A stretch of DNA of 64,000 nt from Porpolomopsis calyptriformis (lineage: Eukaryota; Basidiomycota; Agaricomycetes; Agaricales; Hygrophoraceae), in contig OX621165.1 of assembly GCA_951640195.1 (NCBI GenBank), positions 310,001 through 374,000 of the forward strand, read 5' to 3'. A model generated the notes under the pieces. That model had not been told where the DNA came from. It did not search any database and was given only the letters and a program-made list of their open reading frames with translations. Below are positions 35,183-47,700 of the stretch, piece after piece; within the stretch, counting starts at the first letter, position 1; each line of letters starts with the position of its first letter. The translations under genes and the position numbers were made by a program.

Positions 35183-35417
35183 GGAAAGAAACTGGGGTGG
35201 ATGTGGGAAGAAGCAAAGACTTCTAGACGCCGAGGGAGTCCAAGGCGTCTTTGACTTGATGATGGGCTCGATCCCATGACGTCTGACAAAGGAACTTGAC
35301 TGAAAAAGGAAGTTACGTCGGAATTCACCGGTCATAGGATATACAGTTTGACTGATTAAAGTTTTCAGTGGCTTGACTATCCCATTACCGTACCACGACT
35401 ACCGCGCCTATCACACC

Positions 35418-36393
35418 ATGGCCGTAGGAAAAGTAAGGTTAAAGAATGAAGCTGTAACAGTGATGCTCACATTGGGGGGTTGCAGAACAAACGCTTGTCA
35501 AAAGGCAAGAAGGGTGTGAAGAAAAAGGTCGTTGATCCTTTTACTCGCAAGGGTACGTCTTATTCTTCACGTTTTCTATTAGTGCGCTGATTTGCGGTGA
35601 AGATTGGTTTAACATACGAGCACCCTCGATTTTTGAAATAAGGAACGTAGGCAAAACGCTCGTTAACCGGTCACAAGGCCTGAGTACGTATCTCTCATCT
35701 CCTCCAACTTATCCAACCAACCCCCGTCGCCCAGAAAACGCCAACGACTCTCTGAAAGGACGGATCATCGAAGTCTCTCTCGCAGACCTGAACAAAGACG
35801 AAGAACAATCGTTCCGGAAGATCAAACTCCGGATCGACGAAGTCCAAGGCTCACACTGCCTAACTCATTTCCACGGAATGGACTTCACATCCGACAAGCT
35901 CCGCGCGCTCGTACGCAAGTTCCAAACGCTGATCGAAGCCCACGTGGACGTGAAGACGACGGACGGGTACCTGCTCCGGCTGTTCGCCATCGGCTTCACC
36001 AAACGCCGCCCGCAGCAGGTTCGGAAGACGACGTACGCGCAGACGAGCCAGGTGCGCGAGATTAGGAAGAAGATGGTGGAGATTATGACCCGGGAGGCCT
36101 CGAGCTGTGACCTCAAGGACCTCGTCCTCAAGTTCGTGCCTGAGGCGATCGGGAGGGAGATTGAGAAGGCGGCGAGGAGCATCTATCCGTTGCAAAATGT
36201 GTATGTGCGAAAGGCGAAGATTCTAAAGGCGCCTAGATTTGATTTGGCGAAATTGCTCGAGTTGCATGGGGATTCGGCTGATGTGAGTTGGTTCTATATG
36301 ACTCTATCGTATTCGTTTCTAACTAGTTTATAGGAGACGGGTACACGGGTAGCGAAGGAGTTCAAGGAGCCAGAGGTGTTAGAGTCGGTGTAA
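35418..36393 (+). CDS. RPS1: 40S ribosomal protein S1 (eS1, formerly S3a)
   Basis: Exons 35418-35432, 35486-35552, 35603-35683, 35736-36282 and 36334-36393. Begins [20 protein letters not shown] and has [90 protein letters not shown] and [12 protein letters not shown], all highly conserved in eS1. Length about 256 residues, normal. The stop lies only eight bases from the convergent ATG10 stop, so the 3' UTRs must overlap. It sits in the conserved core between the two NLR pairs. Confidence 0.95.
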
Positions 36394-36401
36394 TTAACAC
36401 A

Positions 36402-37096
36402 CTAAATACACTCTTGTGTGAGATCAACGACTGAGCTGAGAACGATGAACCAGAGCTCGAGCCATTTCACGGATTGAGCTTGGTCGGTCGGGGAGTGTTC
36501 GAGCATGAGTTCTTCGACTGCGGCGGAGGTCTGGCAGGGGTGGAGGTACCAACTAGGCGTTCCTAGGGATGGGTGGTCGCCGTAAGAGAGGAGGGGGAAT
36601 GGAGAGGAGGGGAGGGTGAGGGCGAAAGAGGTTGTTGGAGGGGTGAGGGTGAATGGGGAGGATGGGCGGAAGAGAGTGGTTTTGAGGAGTTGGGATAATG
36701 TGAGGGGTCGACCGGCTGGTATGGATGAGTGAATGAATGTTGGGGATTAGAGAGACGTACTTGAGTCGTGGATGGAGAAATAGAATGTGGGGACTTGGAA
36801 GGTGGGTGAATAGACGACGGATTGGAAGACGTGAAGAGGGGGTGGTGTCGCCGTGGCGGTAGCGGGATCTGGATCGTCTTCTTGGGAGGGAGAGACGTCT
36901 ATGGGAAAAGCGATGGCAGACCGGGAGATGAAACCGAGTGTTGGAAAGGACTGGAAAAGGATTAATAGGAATGAAAGATGAGATGATGGAGGATTACGGG
37001 GTTGTCATTCCAGGACCAGCGATTGAGAGCAGGGTTGGTGTGGTGGCTGGAGATGATGGCATGAGAAGCTTGATGAAACTGAGTTGAGGTGAGCAT
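36402..37096 (-). CDS. ATG10: Autophagy E2-like enzyme Atg10
   Basis: E2-like enzyme that transfers Atg12 to Atg5. Three exons, starting MLTSTQFHQASHAIISSHHT and RWSWNDNP, then SFPTLGFISRSAIAFP with an acidic loop, HVFQSVVYSPTFQVPTFYFS, and, after a gtacgt intron, GRPLTLSQLLK and the signature GDHPSLGTPSWYLHPCQTS. The cysteine in HPCQT is the expected active site shared with Atg3. The end is LELWFIVLSSVVDLTQECI. About 200 residues fits the family. The start ATG is 28 bases from the divergent RnpA-like start, and an upstream in-frame ATG at 37174 would overlap that gene, so 37096 is preferred. Confidence 0.8.
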
Positions 37097-37124
37097 GATC
37101 AGGTGACTTGAAATACTGTTTGAC

Positions 37125-37864
37125 ATGAACGAGCTCAAGCGACTGCCAAAAGCTGGTCGAATCCGATCTATCAACGTGAGTCATTGTATTTTTCTTTGAC
37201 TTTGATTGATTGATTTGGGTTAGTTTCGTGGGACGATGCCAGGCTCGCCCAACTTTTTATTGACACCAGTTCATTTCCATCGAGGATCGGCCAAGGCATG
37301 CAGACTGATCGATCCGATGCATCCGGCTGCTGCTGATCTGGGGCGGAGCGCGTTGATGCGGTTTCCGTCGTATCGGTCGTCGGTGCTGGGAACGGTGAGG
37401 GCGTTTCCCAAGGCGTTGTTGCAGATACCTGAGGGGGTGGAGGAAGGGGGGTGGACGGGAAAGTATGTGCGATGGGCGGAGAGAAAGGGGAAGGAAGAGA
37501 AGGAGAGGAAACGGGTGGATATGGCGATGGCGTGTGTAGTGACCAAAAAGGTGCACAAGTCGGCGGTTGTGCGAGGGAAGATTGTGAAGCGAATTCAGGT
37601 TGGGCTGATATTGATCGTGACTCGGGGCGGGAAAGGAGAAGAGGGACGGGTTGTGTTTGATTCGAAAGATGAAGATTGGATATTAAACGGTAAGTAGAGT
37701 TGATGTCTATCGAATTAGGCTAATCAAACCTAGATTGGGTGTATATATTTCAACCCGGATTACAAGTGATGGGTGCGAAGATGAGCGAACTGGTTGACGA
37801 GCTAAGAAACGGATTGAAACGGATTAAATTTAAAGGTGAATTAATAGAAAAAGACTGGAAATAG
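37125..37864 (+). CDS. RnpA-like protein (bacterial-type RNase P protein family), probably mitochondrial
   Basis: Exons 37125-37175, 37224-37689 and 37734-37864 keep one frame (about 215 residues). The N-terminus is basic (MNELKRLPKAGRIRSINFRG) and could target mitochondria. The centre carries MAMACVVTKKVHKSAVVRGK followed by IVKRIQVGLILIV, which matches the RNR-type helix of RnpA (pattern KKvxkAVxRxxxKRxIR). The last exon has DWVYIFQPGLQVMGAKMSEL and VDELRNGLKRIK, as in the final strand and helix of RnpA. Known bacterial RnpA binds the catalytic RNA of RNase P. A long charged insertion precedes the motif. The function in fungi is unknown to me; mitochondrial RNA or ribosome work is a guess. 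Confidence 0.6.
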
Positions 37865-37986
37865 AACAAAGATTAACTAATTTGTAAGTACAAAGAAGAC
37901 TAAATTTATTAACAAACGATATTCCTAATTAAAATATAAATTCGATCATATAAATCTCATTCGCATTCTGCTACCTCACCTCAATC

Positions 37987-38808
37987 ATGTTATCCATCTA
38001 TTCCAACCCTTCAGTTCATCTACCACGAACTCTCTCAAGACCTCATTTCAATTCTCTCTCCATCCAATCAGTTTTACCACTCGATCCTGATCTATCCAAC
38101 CTTCCTCCAGAGTACATCCGCAGACGTCTTCGTCTCAAGGCACCCATGATGCAAGCTGGCATATCCTCCCTCTCCATTCCCGCCTCATTGCCCCCCTCTC
38201 ACATCCCTTCCTCCTTCACTCTCCCCGTCCGTCATTCCCCAAACTCCCAAAACGCACCCATCTATCCCACCCACGTCCTCGCCCTCTCCTCCTCTTCTCC
38301 CACAAAACACTCCCACAGCGACCATCTCCCCCTCTTCCCCATACACGCCATCCTTCTCGCCTCCCACTGCGCCAGTCTCCCCCGCCTCCCTCCCACTCCA
38401 CACTCCCACTCCACCTCCCTCTCCCTACCCGTCCTCCCCCTCTCCATCCCAAGCCCCGCCGCCTTCTCCATCCTCCACTCCTACCTCTACACCCACTCCC
38501 TCCAACTTCTCCTCTCCTCCCTCCTCCCCCTCCCCTCCTCCTTCACCCACTCCCTCTCCACCCAGCACGCCCACTCCACCCTCCTCGACTCCCTCGCCTC
38601 AGGCCCCGTCCTCCACCAGCTCTCCACCTACCTCTGCGCGCACTCCATGTCCAACCTCCAGACCCTCACTTCCCACGCCAGCCACGTCACCGCATTCTGG
38701 AAAAACTGCGCTGCTCTCGCCGTCTGCGACCCACAACTCTGGGACGCCATGGACCTCGCTTGGGAAGTCGTCCTCGGCGCCCTCAACCTGGCCACCGCCG
38801 CCCATTAG
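37987..38808 (+). CDS. CLP1: Clp1-like protein (clampless, dikaryon/clamp-cell regulator)
   Basis: Single-exon gene of 273 codons. The middle has LPLFPIHAILLASHCASLPR and a block LPVLPLSIPSPAAFSILHSY followed by LYTHSLQLLL. The C-terminus has HVTAFWKNCAALAVCDPQLW followed by DAMDLAWEVV. These blocks match the basidiomycete Clp1 family, required for clamp connection formation and for cell-cycle release after mating in Coprinopsis and Ustilago. Codon third positions are strongly C-rich, unlike the AT-richer NLR genes next door, suggesting an old resident gene. Low-complexity Ser/Pro/His stretches fill the loops. Confidence 0.75.
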   Translation: MLSIYSNPSVHLPRTLSRPHFNSLSIQSVLPLDPDLSNLPPEYIRRRLRLKAPMMQAGISSLSIPASLPPSHIPSSFTLPVRHSPNSQNAPIYPTHVLALSSSSPTKHSHSDHLPLFPIHAILLASHCASLPRLPPTPHSHSTSLSLPVLPLSIPSPAAFSILHSYLYTHSLQLLLSSLLPLPSSFTHSLSTQHAHSTLLDSLASGPVLHQLSTYLCAHSMSNLQTLTSHASHVTAFWKNCAALAVCDPQLWDAMDLAWEVVLGALNLATAAH

Positions 38809-39701
38809 ACTCAGATTCAAGGGAAAAAACTCAAAATTGTACCATAACCTCGCGCTGCATTCGGTTCACGCGATTTTACCCCCCCAGGGATCATCAACTC
38901 ATAGATATATATATGTTATATATCCCCCGTTCTCGCCTTCCACCTCTACTCTCTCGATAAACTCTCACCATCGGAAGAAACCAAAAATATCTGTATCTTA
39001 TCAACCCTTGTCGTCAACTGGCACGGCACCAACTACCCTACATCCTCCACCAATTGACATTTTTCTTTTCTTTTTCTATCTCACTGTATCGATCGATCCA
39101 TACCCTCCCTTCCTCGATTGTTTCGTCTGGTCTAGTGCCTCTTTTTGACCGGGAAGCACCAGGTTTATGCATACCTATCTTTTCATAATAACTCACCCAA
39201 TTTTTCTTTTTCGGTTTCGGTTTCGGTTTCGTTTCGTTATGGGAATTCAGTTGGGTACTCGATGTGACATACATCACCTATTATCGAGGAAACATACCCT
39301 TTTTATCGCGAAAAAAAAGAACAATGACAATCACGTTCCGAAACTTTCAGTATTTTTTTCTTCTCAATCGGGAATCGGAATTGGGAAGGAACGCAGTGTA
39401 CGGGAGGAACTGGGGCAGAAGAGCAGAGATCAGAGTCATCCTCCTCAGGCGGTGTTGGCAGTTGTGGAGTTTTTTGATGATGATCGACGGAATGGCAATG
39501 CGCGAGTCATGGATGTCCGGTTTGGAACAATAAGCGGAAACTCGTTTTGGGAACTAGGGCGGGCGCCCAATGCTGTACGCAGACCGGATCCGTACCATCC
39601 GTTTATGCCAAGTCTGGGAGGCTTCTCTTCCTGTGCGTGAGAAGGTCGGGAATTGCAATAATCAGGGCGTCTAACGTTCTTCCCACATCCAGTCTCTTGC
39701 G
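38809..39701. other. Intergenic spacer before NLR3
   Basis: No gene supported. Includes a (TTTCGG)n-like simple repeat at about 39208-39236 and pyrimidine-rich tracts. Open frames across 39167-39640 read through the repeat and look spurious. The NLR3 promoter must lie in the last few hundred bases. Confidence 0.5.
39208..39236. repeat. TTTCGG simple repeat
   Basis: Four to five tandem copies of a six-base unit (tttcgg), the last ones imperfect. Confidence 0.8.
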
Positions 39702-42700
39702 ATGCTTCGCTCTAAATCAAAGTCAGAGAACAAAGAGAAATTGAAGCAGGCGTGTTCTACTGCTGTCAGCGGCCTGCAAACGACTCTTCAAATAGTCGAA
39801 AATACTGTTGGAGACGCTGGAATACCTGGACTCAAAACGGGCATAGGCGGTCTGCTATTTGTGCTGGATGCTATCAAGGTGGATCGCAACTGTTTTGTGT
39901 GTGGATATCCTTTGATGAGTGATGCAGAAAACATCTCAAAATTCAGAGGATGTCGAGAAACTTTCGCAGCAGATCGAAAGTCTCAATCGACTCCTTGAAA
40001 ATCGTAAGGAGGGAGGAACAGGTTCCCCACTGGCCATGGACCGAATACATCGTCTATTCACGTGCGTCATCTTCAGACCAATCATACACTAGCCTGATCA
40101 CTGTACAGCACGTCGAATACGACATTAGAGGAACTACGAAAGATGGCTTCCAGAAATGCCATACAGCGGTTTATTCATCAAGCTGATGATGTACAGTCAA
40201 TCAGCAGCTATATCCAGTCAATTTCGTGGTCAATCCAAAGCTTTACAGTATGTCAACCATCTTTGAGTAATGGATCCGCGCTGGACTTGGTGTTAGGTGG
40301 AAACCACGATCGCCATTGAATTTGCCCTTGATGTTAGTTAACCTCTTGTTGCCCCAATAGGATCAATACTCACAACTCCCAGGAACACGCGACCAGAATC
40401 CGAGAGGACATCAGCAGCCTTCGTGAGGCTACAGAAAATGAATCTCAAGTTTGTATTGGTGGTGTACTAGTCGTCATAACTTTCGCACTTACTTCCTATG
40501 TTTTAGCAAGTCAAGGCGAGATTAGACCTGAAAGGTGAGGACTAATTAATTATCGATGTATGAATGACTTAGACATTGTAGACGGCCACCCACCATACGC
40601 CATCCTTTCTCCATTCGACTCTAAACCTCGAGCGCGTTGTTTGGTTGGCACGAGGACGGATATCCTTAATCAGATCTTTGACTGGATTGGATCTGACGAA
40701 TCATCAAGCCAACATGGTTACACATTGAAGGGAAAATCGCGGGCGGCCAATACCCTTGGAACAAATATCTGCGTATTTTGGATCAACGGATCAGCCGGAA
40801 CAGGAAAGACGACGATTGCTTACACCGTCGCTGAGATTTGCAGACAACGAGATGTTCTTGGTGCAAGCTTCTTCTGCTCTCGTGACGACGCGGAGTGCAG
40901 CAGCCCTCGTCTGATCTTCACTAGCATTGCCTACCAACTCGGAATTTTCAATGATTCATTCAGAGCCGAGGTTTCTCGTGTTATGAAATCAAAACCTAAT
41001 ATTGGCTACGCTAGTCCTTCATACCAACTTGAAGAGCTTATTGTCAAGCCTCTTCGCACACTCGGGAGTTCGTTCCCTCCATGCGTCGTTGTCGTCGATG
41101 CACTGGACGAATGCAAAGAGACCGAAACGACCTCGGGGATTTTATCGTCGCTTTCTCTTCACGTGAACGAACTCTTTCCATTAAGGTTTTTGGTCACCAG
41201 TCGTCCGGAAAATCATATTACTACAGCTTTTAAATCCGACGATCTGCAGCCTGTCACTGAGCGATACATTTTGCATGAAGTTGAACTTGACATCGTGCAA
41301 AGTGATATCGAGCACTACCTTTCATCAAAACTCGCATCGACGAGAGACTTATATGGGATCAAAGCCGATTGGCCTTCTGAATCTGATATCCATTCCTTGA
41401 CGCTATTGTCTTCTGCTCTTTTCATTTTCGCATCCACGTCGGTCAGGTTCATCGAGGATAGAAACTATTCTAACCCCAAAGATCAACTTTCGCGCCTTCT
41501 ATGTAACGCACCCCCAACGTCAGAAGACTCGTCTCCGCATTATAACCTTGATCGGTTATACGATCAAGTGTTGAATAATGCGTTTCCTAAAATATCCACC
41601 GCTCATTCTGGTCGACTGAAGAAGATTGTAGGCGCGATTGTACTTCTTCGAGATCCGCTCTCTTTATTTGCTCTGGAACAATTACTAGGCGTGCCATCGG
41701 GAACGGTTCAAGAGACACTGCGACATCTTCACTCGGTGATCATGGTGCCAGAGGACGATAGCCGCGTGGTTCGAACGCTTCATCCATCCTTCTTCGACTT
41801 CATGACAAGCCCAGCCAGATGTCATAATCCAAAATTCGTTGTCAACACTGGAAGCCAGCATACCCTTCTTGCTCGCGCCTGTCTAGATGTTATGAAAGGG
41901 CTGAAGCGAGATATATGTCAAATAAGAAACCCTTCGATGCTTAATAGCGAAGTGGACAACCTTCCGGCACGAATTATGAGATGCATTCCGCCTGAACTGC
42001 AGTATGCATGTCGTCACTGGGCTTTTCATCTGTCAAATGCCATGTTCTCTGACATTCTCGTTGATCTCCTGAAGGAGTTTTGTTCGAAATATCTCCTTTA
42101 TTGGGTCGAAGTACTGAGTCTGATGGGAGACCTTCGAAATGGCCTTCTTGCGTTGGATGCCGCACAAAAAGCGATTGCTGTTCGTTATTTCCCCTCTCAG
42201 GGATATGTAAAACTGATTGAGTGGAACAGAAGGCAGGTGGCGACGTGACTGATACTCGGAATTTACTGCGCGATTGCGAGCGGTTTACCCTTGAATTCTT
42301 TCCGGTGATCACTATATGTGCCCTTCAAGTATACCACTCTGCGTTGCTGTTCACCCCCGAAGAAACCTTGATCAAGAAGACGTATAGGAGGGAGTTGGAC
42401 ATTCCGATAAAAGTGTACAGTGGAGTGGATAAGAGATGGAGTGCATGCATACGGACGATAGAAGGCCATTCCGGTCAGGTCATGTCGGTCGCATTCTCCA
42501 CAGACGGCACGCGTATGGTTTCTGGATCTGAAGACAAAACTGTTCGGCTGTGGGATGCCGCCAGCGGTGCGCATCTGAACACTTTCAAGGGACATTTCTA
42601 TGGGGTCAATTCGGTCGCATTTTCCTCCGATGGCACACATATCGTTTCTGGATCCAAAGACAAAACCGTTCGGCTGTGGGATGCTGTCAGCGGTGCCCAT

Positions 42701-44257
42701 CTGAACACTTTCAAGGGACATTCTCATTGGGTAAATTCGGTCGCATTTTCCCCCGATGGCACGCGTATCATTTCTGGATCCGTCGACCAAACCATCCGGC
42801 TGTGGGATGCCGTCAGCGGTGCACATCTGAACACTTTCAAGGGACATTCCGATCACGTAAATTCGGTTGCATTTTCCCCCGATGGCACGCGTATCATTTC
42901 TGGATCCGACGACCAAACCATCCGGCTGTGGGATGCCGTCAGCGGTGCACATCTGAACACTTTCAAGGGACATTCTAGTTTCGTAAATTCGGTTGCATTT
43001 TCCCCTGATTGCAAGCGTATCATTTCTGGATCCTCCGACAACACTCTTCGGCTGTGGCATGCCGCCAGCGGTGCTCATCTGAACACTTTCAAGGGACATT
43101 CCAGTTCAGTAACTTCAGTCGCATTTTCCCCTAATGGCACGCGTATCGTCTCTGGATCCAAAGACAACACTGTTCGACTGTGGGACGCAGTCAGCGGTGC
43201 TCATCTGAACACTTTCAAGGAACATTCTAGTTCAGTAGAGTCGGTCTCATTTTCCGCTGATGGCACGCGTATCGTTTCTGGATCGACCGACAAAACTGTT
43301 CGGTTGTGGGACGCACTCAGCGGTGTACGTCTGAACACTGCCAATAGACATCCCACTTTGAGTGCGCCATTCGCATTTTCCCTCGACGGCACATATATCG
43401 TTTCTGGCTCCAACAGCTACACGGTTCGGGTGTGGGACGCAGTCAGCCGCACACCGCTGAAGACTTTCAAGGGACATTCCCGTTCTGTAAATGATGTTGC
43501 AATTTCCTCCGATGGCACGCGTATCATTTCTGGATCCGTCGACCAAACCATCCGGCTGTGGGATGCCGTCAGCGGTGCACATCTGAACACTTTCAAGGGA
43601 CATTCTGATTGGGTAACTTCGGTCGCATTTTCCTCCGATGGCATGCGTATCGTTTCTGGATCCCACGACTATACTCTTCGGCTGTGGGATGCCGTCAGCG
43701 GTGCACATCTGAACACTTTCAAGGGACATTCTGATTGGGTAACTTCGGTCGCATTTTCCTCCGATGGCATGCGTATCATTTCCGGATCCTACGACAAAAC
43801 TCTTCGACTGTGGGATGCCGTCAGCGGTGCCCATCTGAACACTTTCAATGGACATTCCAGTTCGGTAAATTCAGTCGCATTTTCCCTTGATGGCACGCGT
43901 ATCATCTCTGGATCCAAAGACAACACTGTTCGACTGTGGGACGCAGTCAGCGGTGCTCATCTGAACACTTTCATGGTACATTCCACCAATGTTGACTCGA
44001 TTGCCCAATCTTGCGGTTTGTCTGGGAACTCGTTTTCTGCCGATGGCCTCAATCCAACTGGTCAAATATTTGGTTATATATCGCCTGACGGCTGGGTGCA
44101 CTCCCTCACTCTGAATCGACGTATATATTGGGTTCCGCCTTCCCATAGACCGATGGAGCTGGCTGCAATCCGAGGTCGTGCTGTTTTTGGCTTAAGGGAT
44201 GGTGGTTTCATTTTGTTTGATTTCACAGGTTTGGACACCTATTTTCGTAACCTCTAG
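39702..44257 (+). CDS. NLR3: NACHT-WD40 STAND receptor with MLKL/HeLo-like N-terminus
   Basis: Eight exons: 39702-39878, 39928-40061, 40109-40247, 40297-40332, 40383-40448, 40507-40534, 40573-42179 and 42233-44257. They sum to 4212 nt (1403 residues) in one frame, strong support for the model. The N-terminal bundle (MLRSKSKSENKEKLKQACST, VGDAGIPGLKTGIGGLLFVL, KTSQNSEDVEKLSQQIESL) is followed by NACHT with GSAGTGKTT, VVVVDALDEC and FLVTSRPE. The 2025-nt last exon has 12 WD40 repeats. Repeats 10 and 11 share over 90 identical bases at a 126-base offset. Variation clusters after GHS and in SGSxDxT. Repeat 8 (RHPTLSAPFAFSLDG) is degenerate. Ligand unknown; allorecognition or immunity inferred. 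Confidence 0.9.
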
Positions 44258-44724
44258 CTATTCCTAGCTATTCCTAGCCCATTGTCCTATCGCCTCATCG
44301 CCGTTAAGGAGTTTCTGTTATCTAGTGATTGCGCGGTTTGTCGTTATAAAACTCTTGCTTTTCATATATCTCTAGCACTGTTCTAACTTTGTTGTCGTTT
44401 TCTGGGCATATCCTTTAGACATCTTTTTTTTTACATTGAAAGCAGTGTTGCATTCCCGCTGCAAAAAGCCTCTTATTACGTTTGGACAATGGAGTATGGC
44501 GGCACCAGGATACTATGCAATTGTTTTTGATGGAGTGTACACTACCAGGATACTATGCCTATGCAATTATTTGATAGAGCGTACACTCCACGCTAGTATC
44601 TCATCAAAACCATCTTATGCAGAGGTCTCAACCCGCAATGGTAAATGTGAGCAGGTGGGATCAACCCAAAAATGCCTCGGCATGTGCCTTGCCTCTTTTC
44701 CCACATCGATACAAGTCTCTTACA
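44258..44724 (+). repeat. NLR3 3' flank / NLR4 5' flank, duplicated after NLR4
   Basis: Bases up to about 44640 recur with few changes at 49308-49672. They include the tttttttttacattgaaagc block and two imperfect tandem copies of an accaggatactatgc...gtacact unit of about 45 bases (about 44509-44590). This marks the tandem duplication unit of the plus-strand NLR pair. Confidence 0.8.
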
Positions 44725-47700
44725 ATGCTTCGCTCTACCAAGTCAAAGTCAGAGAACAAAGAGAAACTGAAGCAGGCGTGTTCTACTGCTGTAAGCGCCC
44801 TGCAAACGACTCTTCAAATAGTCGAAAATGCTGTTGGAGACGCTGGAATACCTGGACTCAAACCGGGCATAGGCAGTCTGCTATTTGTGCTGGATGCTAT
44901 CAAGGTGGATCCCAACCGTTTTGTGTGTTGATGTCTTCTGATGAGTGATGCAGAAAACATCTCAAAATGCAGAGGATGTCGAGAAACTTTCGCAGCAGAT
45001 CGAAAGTCTCAATCGACTGCTCGAAACCTCGAAGAATGAAGGAACACTTTCTTCGGCAGCCATTGACCGAATAGACCGTCTTTTTATGTACGTCATCTTT
45101 AAATCCACAATGAACTACCCTGATCTATGTTTCCGTAGCACCTTGAATACGACGTTGAAAGAGCTACGAAAGATGACTTCCGGTATTGCTATCAAGCGAT
45201 TTTTTCACTATGTCGACCATGCACGGTCGATCAGCGGTCATATCCAGTCACTTGCATGGTCAATTCAAAGCTTTACGGTATGCCTACTTGGTTGCGTACA
45301 TCCACCTTTGACTGATACGGATCCGTGTTGGATTGTGGGTATTAGGTGGAGACTACACTTGCCATCGAATTTGCTCTTGGCGTTAGTTACTTTCGTGTTG
45401 CCTCAATGGGATCAATGCTCATAATTCCCAGGAACATGCCATCAGGACCCGGGAGGACATCGGCGGCCTTCGGGGGACCATGATGGATGAATTTCAGGTT
45501 TGTGTTGACGATCCGCTAATCGTCACGAGATTCCCACTTAATTCCTATCTTTTAGCAAGTGAAGGCGAGATTAGACCTGAAAGGTGAGGACTAATTAATT
45601 ATTGATGTACTATAAAATGACTTAGACATTGTAGATGGGCACCCCCCGTATGCCATCCTTTCTCCATTCGACTCTAAACCTCGAGCGCGATGTTTGGATG
45701 GCACGAGGACGGATATCCTTAATCAGATCTTTGACTGGATTGGATCCGAATCATCAAGCCAAGATGATCACACATCGAAGGGAAAATCACCAATGGCCGA
45801 TACCCTTGGAACAAATATCTGCGTATTTTGGATCAACGGATCAGCCGGAACTGGAAAAACGACGATTGCTTACACTGTCGCTGAGATTTGCAGACAACGA
45901 GACGTTCTTGGTGCAAGCTTCTTCTGCTCTCGTGATGACGCGGAGTGCAGCAGCCCTCGTCTGATCTTCACTAGCATTGCCTACCAACTCGGAATTTTCA
46001 ATGATTCATTCAAAGCCGAGGTTTCTCGTGTTATGAAATCAAAACCTAATATCGGCTACGCTAGTCCTTCATACCAACTTGAAGAGCTTATCGTTAAGCC
46101 TCTTCGCACACTCGGGAGTTTGTTCCCTCCATGCGTCGTTGTCGTCGATGCACTGGACGAATGCAAAGAGACCGAAATGACCTCGGGGATTTTATCATCG
46201 CTTTCTCTTCACGTGAACGAACTCTTTCCATTAAAGTTTTTGGTCACCAGTCGTCCGGAAAATCATATTACTACAGCTTTTAAATCCGACGATCTGCAGC
46301 CTGTCACTGAGCGATACATTTTGCATGAAGTTGAACTTGGCGTCGTGCAAAGTGATATCGAACACTACCTTTCATCAAAACTGGCATCGACAAGAGACTT
46401 ATATGGGATCAAAGATGATTGGCCTTCTGAATCTGATATCCATTCCTTGACGATGTTATCTTCTGCTCTTTTCATTTTTGCATCCACGTCGGTCAGGTTC
46501 ATCGAGGATAGAAACTATTCTAACCCCAAAGATCAACTTTTGCGCCTTCTATGTAACGCACCCCTAACATCGGAAGACTCGTCTCCGCATTATAACCTTG
46601 ATCGGTTATACGATCAAGTGTTGAACAATGCCTTTCCTAAAGTATCCACCCCCCATTCTGGTCGACTGAAGAAGATTGTAGGTGTTATTGTACTTCTTCG
46701 AGATCCGCTCTCTTTATTTGCTCTGGAACGATTACTAGGCGTGCCATCGGGAACGGTTCAAGAGACGCTGCGACATCTTCACTCGGTGATCATGGTGCCA
46801 GAGGACGATAGCTGCGTGGTTCGAACCCTTCATCCATCCTTCTTCGACTTTATAACAAGCCCAACCCGATGTCGTAATCCAAAATTTGTTGTCAACACTG
46901 GAAGCCAGCATACTCTCCTTGCTCGTGCATGTCTAGACGTCATGAAAGGGCTGAAGCGAGATATATGTCAAATAAGAAACCCTTCGATGTTCAATAGCGA
47001 AGTCGACAACCTTCCGGCACGAATCATGAGATGCGTTCCACCTGAACTGCAGTATTCGTGTCGTCACTGGGCTTGGCATCTGTCCAATGCCATGTTCTCT
47101 GACATCCTTGTTGTTCTCCTGAAGGAGTTTTGTTCGAAATATCTCCTTTATTGGGTTGAAGTACTGAGTCTGATGGGAGACCTTCGAAGTGGCCTTCTTG
47201 CGTTGGATGCCGCGCAAAAAGCGATTGCTGTTCGTTATTTCCCCTCTCAGGAATATGTAATACTGATTGAGTTGAACAGAAGGCAGGTGGCGACGTGACT
47301 GATACGCGGAATCTACTGCGCGATTGCGAGCGGTTTACCCTCGAATTCTTTCCGGTGGTCACTATATGTGCCCTTCAAGTATACCACTCTGCGTTGCTGT
47401 TCACCCCCGAAGAAACCCTCATTCGGAAGACGTATAGGAGGGAGTTGGACATTCCGATAAAAGTGATCAATGGAGTAGATAAGAGATGGAGTGCATGCAT
47501 ACGGACGATAGAAGGCCATTCCGGTGAGGTCACATCGGTCGCATTCTCCACAGATGGCACGCGTATAGTTTCTGGATCTCAAGACCACACTGTTCAGCTG
47601 TGGGATGCCGCCAGCGGTGCCCATCTGAACACTTTCATCGGACATTCCCATCTGGTAACTTCGGTTGCATTTTCCCATGATGGCACGCGTATCGTTTCTG

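Noticed and set aside
38185..38471. Gly/Arg-rich minus-strand frames inside CLP1
   Set aside because: Antisense of C-rich codons of a clearly recognisable gene.
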